From NCBI GenBank assembly GCA_009780855.1, contig WQZG01000027.1, forward strand, positions 1 to 40,312: 40,312 nucleotides of DNA. Reading direction: 5' to 3'. The stretch is from Treponema sp. (GTDB lineage Bacteria > Spirochaetota > Spirochaetia > Treponematales > Breznakiellaceae). This document shows positions 24,261-33,214 of this stretch, piece by piece (position 1 is the first letter of the stretch; each line of letters starts with the position of its first letter). A program made the position numbers and the translations under genes. The notes beneath the pieces are model-generated. The model was not told where the DNA came from. It searched no databases and worked only from the letters and a program-made list of their open reading frames with translations.

Positions 24261-26177
24261 TTAAACCTCAACGCTTTTTGCTTCCTTGGGCGCCAGCCGC
24301 ACTCCTCCGGCCTTAAGTCCGCGGACATTGTAATCGGTAACCTTAAAACTTTCCTTGAGGGACCTAAGACGCGGCTTTGGAACATAGTGAATATTAAAAG
24401 CGAACTTGGGTCTGGTATCTATGTGCAAAACCTTTGCGCCCTCCGGAACCAGGGAGTAATCCTTGTTCATAATCCAGCCGTCAATTATGCAGCGTTTGAT
24501 GCAGGCGTAACCGGTTTCCGCTTCTTTGTAGATAATGGTGAAAATTATTTTTGAAAGTTCTTCCTTGTCCGCAACTCCTATCCACCACGCGTCCGGACCT
24601 ACAAAAGATTTTTCCGGCAAATCGCAGACAGACCAGAATCCGTTGTTTCTTATTACAAGGATGCGGTCAAATGAAGAGCATTCGGCCTCGACTTTCCCGG
24701 CGACAGCCGTTCCCACATAGCCCGTTTTGGAATCGTACTTGAGTTCGATATCTTTTTTAACAACTTCTTTGACATCAATTTTTTCGAAGGCGCCGACTTT
24801 GGTGCGCCTGGCGCCCTTGTTGTAATCCTCGCTGGCTATTATATTTGCGATTATTGTATCAAGGCAGCCAATGGCATACGCGACTATGTTTTTTAAAAGT
24901 CCGTTAATCTCCTTTATGCGCGCAAGGATTTCTTCCATTTCCTTATGGGCCCTGTTAATGTCAAAAAGGGAGATCCGGCGTATTGGAATCTTTAACAGAT
25001 GATCGACATCTTCGCTGCTGACGCCCCGCGGCCCCACTTCCTTCATAAAGGGCTTAAAGCCGTCGATTACGGCCTTTTCTACGCTTTCGGCGGTGCGCAT
25101 TTTTTCAATGTTTTTATATATCCGCTCCTCGATAAAAATACGTTCAAGGGTCCGCAGGTGTACCTTGTCCAGCAGATCTTTTTTTTCCAGTTCAAGTTCC
25201 CTGGTCAGAATTTTTACAAGCTGCTTGGCGTGGTGTTTGATCACATCGGTTACGGTCATTACTTCCGGAAGACCGTCTTTGATCACAAGCAAATTGACGG
25301 AGATTGACTGCTCGCATTCGGTAAATGCAAAAAGCGCGTCAACCGTTTCCTGCGAATAAATGCCGCGGGCAAGTTTTATTTCGATCTCGACCTTCTCGGA
25401 AGTAAAATCGTTGATTGAAAAAAGTTTGATGCGTCCGGCCTTGGCCGCGTTTTCAATACTGGCGATTATGCTCTCTGTGGTTGATCCGTACGGCAGTTCC
25501 CTAATGACAATACGTTTGGGATCCGATGTATCCAGTTTTGCCCGGACAAGTACCTTCCCGTTGCCGTCCCTGTAATCGGAAACATCCACCAGGCCGCCTG
25601 TCGGGAAATCCGGGTACAGCTCGAATTTTTTACCGGCCAGACAGTTCTTCTCAGCTTCCAGCACTTCGATAATATTGTGGGGCAGAATCTTTGTTGACAT
25701 TCCGACCGCGATGCCTTCCGCGCCCATTACCAGGATTACAGGAATTTTTGCCGGGAAAAGAAGGGGTTCCCTGTTGCGGCCGTCATAGGAATCGACATAG
25801 GTAGTCAGTTTGGGATTGTAAAAAATATCTTTGGACAAGGCGGAACAGCGGCATTCGATATAACGGGGCGCTGATGCTTCGTCGCCGGTATAAACGTTGC
25901 CGAAGTTCCCCTGCCTGTCAATAAAATATTCTTTGTTGGCAAGCACTACCAGGGCCGGCCCAATGGAGGCGTCTCCGTGCGGGTGGTACTTCATGCACTC
26001 GCCGGTAATGTTGGCCACCTTGTGAAACTTGCCGTCGTCCTTTTCAAAAAGGGTGTGAAGGATCCGGCGCTGCACAGGTTTTAGGCCGTCTTCCAGATCC
26101 GGGATTGCCCGATCCTTTATTACGTAAGAAGCGTATTCCAAAAAATTGCGATCAAAAATATTTTTAATAAAAGCCAC
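24261..26177 (-). CDS. parC: DNA topoisomerase IV subunit A
   Basis: A 638-residue type IIA topoisomerase A subunit, which cuts and rejoins DNA to unlink chromosomes. The breakage-reunion domain starts at once (YVIKDRAIPDLEDGLKPVQRRIL). The quinolone-region helix YHPHGDAS is at 64-71 and the catalytic tyrosine is Y106 in APRYIECR. The C-terminal domain is short and I see no GyrA box (QRRGGKG), which supports topoisomerase IV over gyrase. E. coli ParC is about 750 residues, so this is a short form. It starts 19 bases after the parE stop in the same operon. Confidence 0.88.
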   Translation of the reverse strand: MAFIKNIFDRNFLEYASYVIKDRAIPDLEDGLKPVQRRILHTLFEKDDGKFHKVANITGECMKYHPHGDASIGPALVVLANKEYFIDRQGNFGNVYTGDEASAPRYIECRCSALSKDIFYNPKLTTYVDSYDGRNREPLLFPAKIPVILVMGAEGIAVGMSTKILPHNIIEVLEAEKNCLAGKKFELYPDFPTGGLVDVSDYRDGNGKVLVRAKLDTSDPKRIVIRELPYGSTTESIIASIENAAKAGRIKLFSINDFTSEKVEIEIKLARGIYSQETVDALFAFTECEQSISVNLLVIKDGLPEVMTVTDVIKHHAKQLVKILTRELELEKKDLLDKVHLRTLERIFIEERIYKNIEKMRTAESVEKAVIDGFKPFMKEVGPRGVSSEDVDHLLKIPIRRISLFDINRAHKEMEEILARIKEINGLLKNIVAYAIGCLDTIIANIIASEDYNKGARRTKVGAFEKIDVKEVVKKDIELKYDSKTGYVGTAVAGKVEAECSSFDRILVIRNNGFWSVCDLPEKSFVGPDAWWIGVADKEELSKIIFTIIYKEAETGYACIKRCIIDGWIMNKDYSLVPEGAKVLHIDTRPKFAFNIHYVPKPRLRSLKESFKVTDYNVRGLKAGGVRLAPKEAKSVEV

Positions 26178-26196
26178 AGTACCAATCCTTTAAAAA

Positions 26197-28260
26197 TCAC
26201 CCGGCATATTCTATTAGGTTTTTCATAATATAATCACGGCGCTCCGGCGTATTTTTACCCATGTAAAAATTCAGCACCTGGGGAACCGCCTTGAGGGCGC
26301 TCACCGTTACAGGCACAAGCCGTATATCTTCGCCTATAAACTGGCCGAACTCTTTTGGGCTTATCTCGCCTAAGCCCTTGAACCGCGTTACCTCGCTCTG
26401 GGTTCCGAGATCGGTAACCGCAAGATCCCTTTCTTTTTCTGTGTAACAATAACGGGTTTCTTTTTTTGTCCTTACCCTAAAGAGCGGGGTCTCAAGGATA
26501 TGGATCCTGCCTGCGGTAACAAGTTCCTCGAAGTACGAAAGAAAGAATGTAAGCAACAGATTGCGTATATGGAAACCGTCAAAATCAGCGTCGGTCGCGA
26601 TTACGATCCTGGCATACCGCAGGCCGGTAATGTCATTTTCGATGCCAAGCGCCATCATCATATTGTAAAGTTCTTCGTTCTTGTAAATGGAAGCGCGTTT
26701 CTTGCCGTACATGTTTTCGACCTTGCCCCGCAGCGAAAAGAGGGCCTGGGTCATTACGTTCCTGCTTGATACCATGGAACCGGTCGCGGAATCTCCTTCG
26801 GTAATAAAGATCGTGGAATTATCCCCTTCCTTGCCGTCTTCCAGATGGTATTTGCAATCCTTTAATTTGGGTATTTTGAGGGCGATCCGCTTGGCCGCTT
26901 CCCGCGCTTCTTTTTTAACCGCGTTAAGTTCCGTGCGCAGGCTCTCGTTGGACAGGATCTTTTGTTCCAGCAGCTTGGCAGCTTCGACATTTTTATGCAG
27001 CCAGTCTTCAACCGCGTCCTTGGTTTCCTGTACCAGCCAGGCCCGTATGTCGGTATTGCCCAGCTTGTTTTTCGTCTGGCTCTCAAATACCGGATTCTTT
27101 ATCTTTACGGCTACCGCGGCGATTGTCCCTTCCCTTATGTCTTCGCTGCGGTAATCTTTTTTAAAATAAGTCTGAATCCCCTTTAAAAAACCTTCCTTGA
27201 ATGCTGAAAGGTGGGTGCCTCCGTCGGAAGTAAACTGGCCGTTTACAAAGGAGAAGTACCCTTCCCCGTAATTGTTGGTATGTGTAAAAGAAAATTCCAG
27301 CTGGCCATGGCCGGAATGATCGCCCTTATAATAACCAATCGGGTATAACAATTCGTCGCCGGCTTCCTGGGAAAGAAGATCGTAAAGCCCGCGCTTGCTT
27401 ATGTAAGGCTTGCCGTTATAGGCAAGAGTGAGGCCGGTATTGAGGTAAGTATAGTTAAGGATACGCAGCTCGACAAATTCCGGGTTAAACTCGTATTCGC
27501 CGAATACTTCCTTATCCGGAGTAAACTCAACATAGGTTCCGTTCTTCTGTTTATCGCCGCCCTTAATCGAGGAGAGTTTTCCCTTTCTGTCGGTTTTGAG
27601 AACGCCTTTTTCAAAAATGGCTTCCGCGAAATTTCCATCCCTGATCGCCACCACCCTAAAGCGGGATGACAGGGCGTTAACAGCCTTGGTCCCGACGCCG
27701 TTAAGGCCGACAGAGAACTGAAACACATCGTCATTGTACTTGGCGCCGGTGTTAATAACAGAGACGCACTCGACAAGTTTACCAAGCGGAATGCCCCTGC
27801 CGTAGTCGCGTACTTTGGCAACACCGTCCTTAATGACAATGTCAATTTGTTTGCCGTTGCCCATAATAAATTCGTCTATACCGTTATCGATGATTTCCTT
27901 GAGCAGAACATAGATGCCGTCATCAGGGTTGGAACCGTCGCCGAGCCTGCCGATGTACATTCCGGTCCGCAGGCGGATGTGCTCAAGCGAAGAAAGCGTA
28001 GTTATTTTTGATTCATCGTATACAGCGTCATTTTTGATTATTGCCTGTTTGGGCGGCGAGACAGTTTTTTGCGGCTCCGGAGTCTTTGCCGGAGCCTGTG
28101 TTTTTGCAGAAACCGGAGTCTTCGCCGATGCCTGTGTCCTTGCCGGAGCCGATGTCTTTGCCGGAGGTTTGGGCGATGTCTGGGTTTTGGGTGAAGCCGC
28201 GGTTTTTTTTCCGGAAGCTTTTACAGGATCGGCTTTCCTGATTTGCTTAGTCTTTGCCAT
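26197..28260 (-). CDS. parE: DNA topoisomerase IV subunit B with repeat-rich N-terminal extension
   Basis: A 687-residue ATPase subunit partnering ParC. The GHKL ATPase domain begins near residue 85 (LEHIRLRTGMYIGRLGDG), with the ATP-site segments EIIDNGIDEF and DYGRGIPLG and later VGLNGVGTKAVNALS. The TOPRIM domain carries ITEGDSATGS and ATDADFDGFHIRNLLL. The end, GLGEISPKEFGQFI, is typical. The first 75 residues are an extension of Lys, Ala, Pro, Thr and Ser arranged in degenerate repeats (AKTQ, AKTP), absent from ordinary ParE and likely disordered and DNA-binding. The ATG overlaps the upstream coiled-coil gene by 14 bases with only a weak GGAAA site, so the two are probably translationally coupled. 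Confidence 0.88.
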   Translation of the reverse strand: MAKTKQIRKADPVKASGKKTAASPKTQTSPKPPAKTSAPARTQASAKTPVSAKTQAPAKTPEPQKTVSPPKQAIIKNDAVYDESKITTLSSLEHIRLRTGMYIGRLGDGSNPDDGIYVLLKEIIDNGIDEFIMGNGKQIDIVIKDGVAKVRDYGRGIPLGKLVECVSVINTGAKYNDDVFQFSVGLNGVGTKAVNALSSRFRVVAIRDGNFAEAIFEKGVLKTDRKGKLSSIKGGDKQKNGTYVEFTPDKEVFGEYEFNPEFVELRILNYTYLNTGLTLAYNGKPYISKRGLYDLLSQEAGDELLYPIGYYKGDHSGHGQLEFSFTHTNNYGEGYFSFVNGQFTSDGGTHLSAFKEGFLKGIQTYFKKDYRSEDIREGTIAAVAVKIKNPVFESQTKNKLGNTDIRAWLVQETKDAVEDWLHKNVEAAKLLEQKILSNESLRTELNAVKKEAREAAKRIALKIPKLKDCKYHLEDGKEGDNSTIFITEGDSATGSMVSSRNVMTQALFSLRGKVENMYGKKRASIYKNEELYNMMMALGIENDITGLRYARIVIATDADFDGFHIRNLLLTFFLSYFEELVTAGRIHILETPLFRVRTKKETRYCYTEKERDLAVTDLGTQSEVTRFKGLGEISPKEFGQFIGEDIRLVPVTVSALKAVPQVLNFYMGKNTPERRDYIMKNLIEYAG

Positions 28261-29458
28261 ATTTTTCCGTCAGCCCGTCAATCCTGTCCTGAGCTGCTTT
28301 GATCTTTGTTTCAATTTCTGTAATTGACGCCTGGGCTTCTTCTATGGTTTGCTGTTTCTCTTTTATGGTTTCCTGGAATCCTGCAATATCGGCTTTTTCA
28401 TTTTCAATAGCGATTGCAGCTTTGGTATATTCTATCTTTTTCTCGGTAATTTCAAGCGACTCATCCAGAGCTGTTATTTTTTCGTAAAGAGGTTCTTCGT
28501 TTTTAAGTAAAGAAGCAAGCGGCTTCTTCCATTCGCTTTTTCTGACCAGGGCGCCAAAACGAAGATGGACTTTGCGTACTTCATCTTTGGTCTTGTTAAT
28601 ATTCATTTCCAGTTCCGATATCCTGCGCGCGGGATTGCCTTTTTGATCAAGGGCCTGTGTAGTCGCGCGGCGCTGCAGGCGGTACCTCTCGATTTCATCT
28701 TTCAATGAGATCTGGAGGTTCCTTAGGTCTTTTGCTTTCTCAACAAGGCCGGCAATTTCGCCGGTCTGGGCAAGGGATAATTCCTCCTGGGATAATTTAC
28801 CGGAAGAAGGATTATCAACTCCGGCAAGGAACTGTTCGCCGGCTGATCTATAAAGTTTTTCCAGATCGCCTTCGCTTTTGGAAAGCGTAGCCCTGGCCAT
28901 CATCCCCTTAACGCCGTTCCCAATTTTTGATAAAAAATAACCATCGGTATTATTAAGTTCTTCCAGTTTTTTTTGCTGGAAATCAATTTTTAAAGTTATA
29001 TCGTTAAATGATCGTTCAAAGGAAGCGTTAAAATTTTCAAAAGCGGGATCTTTTAATGCAAATCGGCCCAATTCTGTATTTGCAGGAGGTATCTCCCTTG
29101 CTTTATCATTTTTTTCGCGTTCCGTACGGGTAATGTCTTCTTCGAGTTTACTTAAAAGACTCAAATCCGCCTCAATAATTCCAATATTCTCCTGTGAATC
29201 GGATATTTCCCTTAAAAGCCTGTTTTTTTCTCCCAATAATGCCAAAGGACTGTCACCCCCGTCCTCCGCAGAAGAAGGTTTTGCAGAATTAGGCATGGAA
29301 CCGGTTAATTCCATTTGAGAAATCAGGGATTCACCAATATTTTCCAGAAGGTTATCCAGTAACTTCTGGGTCTCGGCTTTGCCGGCTTCCAGACTTTGAA
29401 GTATTTTTTTATTATCTTCCATAAGATAAGTATACTGTGTTATTGACAATAAGGCCAT
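28247..29458 (-). CDS. Coiled-coil protein at the head of the topoisomerase IV operon
   Basis: A 403-residue protein with no family I recognise. It is highly charged and mostly helical, with a long C-terminal coiled coil (about 290-400, with IEEAQASITEIETKIKAAQD) and further helices at 20-160. A less charged middle (about 165-235, DGYFLSKIGNGVKGMMARA) could pack as a small domain. No signal peptide or membrane segment is seen. The start is uncertain: 29458 gives the full frame, but neither it nor the Met at 29422 (MEDNKKIL) has a ribosome site. Its last 14 bases overlap parE, so a role linked to topoisomerase IV or chromosome handling is suggested by context only. Confidence 0.7.
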   Translation of the reverse strand: MALLSITQYTYLMEDNKKILQSLEAGKAETQKLLDNLLENIGESLISQMELTGSMPNSAKPSSAEDGGDSPLALLGEKNRLLREISDSQENIGIIEADLSLLSKLEEDITRTEREKNDKAREIPPANTELGRFALKDPAFENFNASFERSFNDITLKIDFQQKKLEELNNTDGYFLSKIGNGVKGMMARATLSKSEGDLEKLYRSAGEQFLAGVDNPSSGKLSQEELSLAQTGEIAGLVEKAKDLRNLQISLKDEIERYRLQRRATTQALDQKGNPARRISELEMNINKTKDEVRKVHLRFGALVRKSEWKKPLASLLKNEEPLYEKITALDESLEITEKKIEYTKAAIAIENEKADIAGFQETIKEKQQTIEEAQASITEIETKIKAAQDRIDGLTEKYGKD

Positions 29459-29471
29459 ACCATACCATTAT
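29443..29471 (+). promoter_or_regulatory. Promoter of the EF-G-like gene
   Basis: TTGACA (29443-29448), a 17-base spacer and CATTAT (29466-29471, 4 of 6). The start point would be about 20 bases before the ATG, leaving room for the GGAG site. It overlaps the beginning of the divergent coiled-coil gene if that gene starts at 29458. Confidence 0.45.
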
Positions 29472-29500
29472 TAATTAGCCGCATTTAATAGGAGTTATTG

Positions 29501-31588
29501 ATGAGTTACACCATTGATCAAATCAGAAATATCGTAATCGCCGGACACGGCGGTACCGGTAAAACTACCCTTTTTGAACATTTATTATATGCCGGAGGGG
29601 CAATACCCAAAACAGAAACGACCGGTTCCGGTAAAACTGTCAGTGATTCGGCGCCCGAAGAAATTGAGCGGAAAATATCTATTTATGCGGCAATGGCCCA
29701 TATCGACCGGGGTGAAAAGAAAATCAACCTGCTTGATACACCCGGTTCTTCTGATTTTACAGGGAATGTAATCACAGCGCTTCGCGCCTGCGAATTTGCC
29801 CTTTTGGCTGTTGACGGTTCTGTGGGAGTTCAGATTGAAACCATAAAACTCTGGCGCAGTCTGGAAGAAAGAGGCAAGCCCAGGGGAATATTCATTACAA
29901 AACTCGACAATGATCGCGCTGATTTTGACAATACCCTCTCTGATATAAAAGAAAAACTCAAAGCCGAACCGGTGGCAATAACCATGGCCATAGGGAACGG
30001 CGCCGATTATAAAGGCGTAATTGATTTACTGAACGAAAAAGCCTGGCTGGTCCAGGGTGACGGTTCCGCAGTTGAAGCGGAAGGTCCAATACCGGCGGAG
30101 TTAAAGGATGAAGTCGCGGCTGCCCGCGAACGCCTGGTAGAAGCGGCTGCCGAGGGCGACGACCATCTGATGGAACTCTATTTGGACAAGGGCGAACTAA
30201 CAACTGAGGAAATTCACCGCGGCCTTATTCTTGCGGTAGGAGAACATAAGATCCTGCCGGTCTTTGCGGGATCGGCATTCAAAAATTCCGGCCTTATACC
30301 GTTCCTGGATTTTGTACTTGAGGCTGTACCCGGTCCCAAGGGCGCAAAAGATATTATTGTTGACAACGCCGGTAAAGAAAGCGAGCTGGTCCTCGACGCG
30401 GATAAACCCCTTGCGGCTCTGGTTATCAAGACAACCTATGATCAGTTCTCCGGCAAGCTTTCCTGGGTAAAGGTTATCTGCGGCAAATTAACCGCGGACT
30501 CCGAAATTTACAATGTAACGGACAGTAAAAAAGAAAGGGTGAGCAAGATCTATACCTGCCAGGGGAAGAAGCTCGAAGAAGCAAAAGAATTCTGCACCGG
30601 TGATATCGGGATCTTAACAAAATCCGCAACTTTAAAAACAAATGATACAATTACATCCGGGGACAGCAGTTTTAAATTTATACCGCTAAGACTTCCGGAA
30701 CCTGTACATTCGGTAGCGGTCAGCGCCGCATCCAAGAAAGACGACGACAAGCTCGGCGAATTCCTGGTGCGCGCCACAGAAGAAGACAAAACTTTCCGTT
30801 ATGTATACAACGCAGAAACCAAAGAAACCGTTATCTCGGGAATGGGCGAGCTCCAGATAAACATAATACTGGACAAGGTAAAATCAAACCAGAAGATCGA
30901 AGTTCAGACTTCCATACCCAGAGTAGCTTACCGCGAAACCATTACAAAAAAATCCGGCGCGGAATATACGCATAAAAAACAAACCGGCGGTCACGGCCAG
31001 TACGGCAAAGTAGTACTGGAAATAGCGCCGCTGGGCCGCGGAGAAGGTTATAAATTCGAAAATAAAATCTTCGGCGGAGCAGTTCCAAAGAACTACATCC
31101 CGGGCGTTGAAAAAGGTATTGCGGAGGGAATGGCCCACGGTACCATGGCCCAGTACCCGGTAGTTGACGTGGAAGTAGCCATTGTCGACGGTAAATACCA
31201 TCCTGTTGATTCGTCGGAATTGTCATTCAAACTTGCGTCAAGGAACGCCTTTAGGGAAGCCATGAAGCAGGCCAACCCGACTATCCTTGAACCTATAATG
31301 AGCCTTACAGTTTTTGTGGAAGACAAGTACCTGGGCGACGTAATGAGCGACCTGTCAGGCAAGCGCGGACGTATTCTGGGACAGGATTCCACAGGCGGCA
31401 TCGCAGAAATACGGGCAGAAGTACCCCAGGCCGAGCTGCTGCGCTATTCAATAGATTTACGTTCGATTACGTCCGGGACCGGTTCATTCGGCATTGCCTT
31501 TGACCACTACTCCCCGATTTCCGGCCGCATTGCCGACGATGTAATCAAAGCCGCAGAAGCCTTCAAGATCCAGGAAGAAGAAGAGTAA
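29501..31588 (+). CDS. EF-G-like translational GTPase (paralogue)
   Basis: A 695-residue protein with all five EF-G domains. The P-loop is GHGGTGKT (15-22). The G3 motif is D79-T-P-G-S-S-D-F and G4 is TKLD. Domain IV carries YTHKKQTGGHGQYGKV, and the C-terminal domain IV/V region has PVDSSELSFKLASRNAF and SDLSGKRGRILGQD. Standard EF-G has DTPGHVDF; the catalytic His is Ser83 here. Loss of that His is typical of the EF-G-like paralogue group (EF-G2 type), whose roles differ from the main elongation factor and may be slower or stress-related. The start is ATG at 29501 with GGAG 6 bases before it. It is a single-gene unit facing citrate synthase. Confidence 0.85.
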   Translation: MSYTIDQIRNIVIAGHGGTGKTTLFEHLLYAGGAIPKTETTGSGKTVSDSAPEEIERKISIYAAMAHIDRGEKKINLLDTPGSSDFTGNVITALRACEFALLAVDGSVGVQIETIKLWRSLEERGKPRGIFITKLDNDRADFDNTLSDIKEKLKAEPVAITMAIGNGADYKGVIDLLNEKAWLVQGDGSAVEAEGPIPAELKDEVAAARERLVEAAAEGDDHLMELYLDKGELTTEEIHRGLILAVGEHKILPVFAGSAFKNSGLIPFLDFVLEAVPGPKGAKDIIVDNAGKESELVLDADKPLAALVIKTTYDQFSGKLSWVKVICGKLTADSEIYNVTDSKKERVSKIYTCQGKKLEEAKEFCTGDIGILTKSATLKTNDTITSGDSSFKFIPLRLPEPVHSVAVSAASKKDDDKLGEFLVRATEEDKTFRYVYNAETKETVISGMGELQINIILDKVKSNQKIEVQTSIPRVAYRETITKKSGAEYTHKKQTGGHGQYGKVVLEIAPLGRGEGYKFENKIFGGAVPKNYIPGVEKGIAEGMAHGTMAQYPVVDVEVAIVDGKYHPVDSSELSFKLASRNAFREAMKQANPTILEPIMSLTVFVEDKYLGDVMSDLSGKRGRILGQDSTGGIAEIRAEVPQAELLRYSIDLRSITSGTGSFGIAFDHYSPISGRIADDVIKAAEAFKIQEEEE

Positions 31589-31790
31589 AGATTAGTGGAG
31601 TGGTAAGTAGTAAGTAGTTAGTAGAGAGTGGAGGAGTAGTAAGTAGTAGGTAGAGAGTAGTTAGTAGAGAGTGGTTAAAAGTTAGTGAGGATTAGTTAGC
31701 AGAAAATAGCAAGTGGGTAGCAGTCGTAACCCGGTTAGCACGCCGCATCCCCACTCCCTACTCCCCATTCCTACTTCCTATTCTCCATTG
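31589..31790. repeat. Purine-rich simple-repeat spacer between convergent genes
   Basis: The + strand from about 31589 to 31720 is made of degenerate GTAGTAAGTAGTTAGTAGAGAGTGG-like units with very few pyrimidines other than T. From about 31750 the same GTAGGGAGT-type units appear on the other strand (ACTCCCTACTCCCC) and run into the last codons of citrate synthase. The centre (31723-31750) is ordinary sequence. The two arms could pair imperfectly. I see no gene in it. Confidence 0.65.
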
Positions 31791-33111
31791 AAACATAATC
31801 AAGCCTGGGCTGTACACATTTATAAGCGGGCCGCATAATTCTGCCGCCGGAAATTATTTCTTCCAGGCGGTGGGCTGCCCAGCCGGCGACACGGCTTATT
31901 GCAAATATCGAAGTGTTTAAATCTTCCGGAATTCCAAGCATTTTATAAACAAAACCTGAATAAAAATCCACATTTGTACAGATACTTTTGGCGGATTTTT
32001 TAACTTTTTTAAAAACTTCTGGCGTTAATTTTTCAATCATGCGGTAGAGTCCCAGCTCCCGCGAATAGCCTTTTTCTTCTGCAAGAAGCTCGGCCTTGTC
32101 CCTTAATAAAATAACTCTTGGGTCAGAAACTGTATAAACCGCATGGCCCTGGCCGTAGATAAGCCCGGATCTGTCATTGGCCTCTCCGTGAAGTATGGCT
32201 GTAAGATAACCGGCGACTTCTTCTTCGCTGTCCCAGTGTTTTACACAGTTCATACAGTCTTCCATCATTTCCATAACCTTAAAGTTAGCGCCGCCGTGCC
32301 TGTAGCCTTTAAGCGACTGGATACCGGCGGAAAGCGCTGAATAAGTATCGGTCTCCGCGGAAGAAATTACATGAACCGCGAATGTGGAATTGTTTCCGCC
32401 TCCGTGTTCGGCATGGAGCACCAGGGCCAGGTCAAGAATATCGGCCTCAAGCTGGGTGTACTTCATGTCCGGCCTGATTAGCGAAAGGAAGTTCTCCGCG
32501 GTGGATTTGGCCGGATCCGGGTTATGTATAATAAGGCTGTCATTGGCGAAATAATGTTTTTTTGCCATATAAGAATAAGCCACAATGGTCGGGAACCTGG
32601 CAATCAGCTCCAGACACTGGCGCAGCACGTTCTCCGGGCTTTGATTTTCCGGATCGTTGTCGTAGGAATAAAGGGTTAACACAGACCTTGCCAGCTTGTT
32701 CATAATATCTTTTGACGGTGTTTTAATAATGCAATCTTCTGCAAAATTTACCGGCAGTTCCCGCAGGGATCCCAGAATCTCACAAAATTCATCAAGCTGG
32801 GGTTTGGTAGGCAGCAGGCCGAACAGCAGCAAATACGCGGTTTCCTCGAAACAGAACCTCTTCTCGGCGGCCGCGTTGCTGATCAATTCTTCCATATCGT
32901 AACCCCGATAAAAAAGCTTACCGGGTACGGCAACGACCTCGTTTTCATCGATTATATACCCATGTACATCTCCGATGCGGGTGAGCCCCACAAGAACACC
33001 TGTACCGTCAGAATTGCGTAAACCGCGTTTTACATTGAATTTATCGTATTGATCTATATCAATATAATTGTTCTCGATGGTGTCTTTTATAAAATCCTTT
33101 ACATCTCTCAT
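31771..33111 (-). CDS. gltA: Citrate synthase
   Basis: A 446-residue enzyme joining acetyl-CoA and oxaloacetate to citrate. The catalytic triad is seen as H272 (YRHGGAN), H323 (GQGHAVY) and D382 (NVDFYSGFVY). HAEHGGGNNST at about 233-243 adds a substrate-binding His. The start at 33111 is chosen over the longer frame (33189), because AAGGAG lies 7 bases before it and the extra 26 residues are not citrate-synthase-like. The N-terminus (about 50 residues before GDVHGY) is longer than in E. coli and resembles the anaerobe type. In a fermenting spirochaete it more likely feeds glutamate synthesis than a full cycle. The last codons lie in a simple-repeat tract, so the C-terminus MENRK may be recently altered. 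Confidence 0.9.
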   Translation of the reverse strand: MRDVKDFIKDTIENNYIDIDQYDKFNVKRGLRNSDGTGVLVGLTRIGDVHGYIIDENEVVAVPGKLFYRGYDMEELISNAAAEKRFCFEETAYLLLFGLLPTKPQLDEFCEILGSLRELPVNFAEDCIIKTPSKDIMNKLARSVLTLYSYDNDPENQSPENVLRQCLELIARFPTIVAYSYMAKKHYFANDSLIIHNPDPAKSTAENFLSLIRPDMKYTQLEADILDLALVLHAEHGGGNNSTFAVHVISSAETDTYSALSAGIQSLKGYRHGGANFKVMEMMEDCMNCVKHWDSEEEVAGYLTAILHGEANDRSGLIYGQGHAVYTVSDPRVILLRDKAELLAEEKGYSRELGLYRMIEKLTPEVFKKVKKSAKSICTNVDFYSGFVYKMLGIPEDLNTSIFAISRVAGWAAHRLEEIISGGRIMRPAYKCVQPRLDYVSMENRK

Positions 33112-33138
33112 AAAACACTCCTTGTATAAATATACAGA

Positions 33139-33168
33139 AATATACCAGAAAAATGAATATTTTTGCAA
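33139..33168 (-). promoter_or_regulatory. Promoter of citrate synthase
   Basis: On the minus strand TTGCAA (33163-33168) is followed after 18 bases by TATATT (33139-33144), with TGG directly before the -10 (extended type). The gene starts 28 bases further on. Confidence 0.5.
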
Positions 33169-33214
33169 TATGGGAAAATGGAATTCCAATTAAAAAAAGG
33201 GCCTTTAATTAGTT

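Noticed and set aside
31589..31720. Repeat tract considered as a CRISPR array
   Set aside because: Units are short, degenerate and not separated by unique spacers of even length, and no cas genes are near.
33175..33214. Possible terminator after the PIN toxin
   Set aside because: AATTAAA and TTTAATT can pair and a T-run is present, but the stem is all AT with a large loop, too weak to call.
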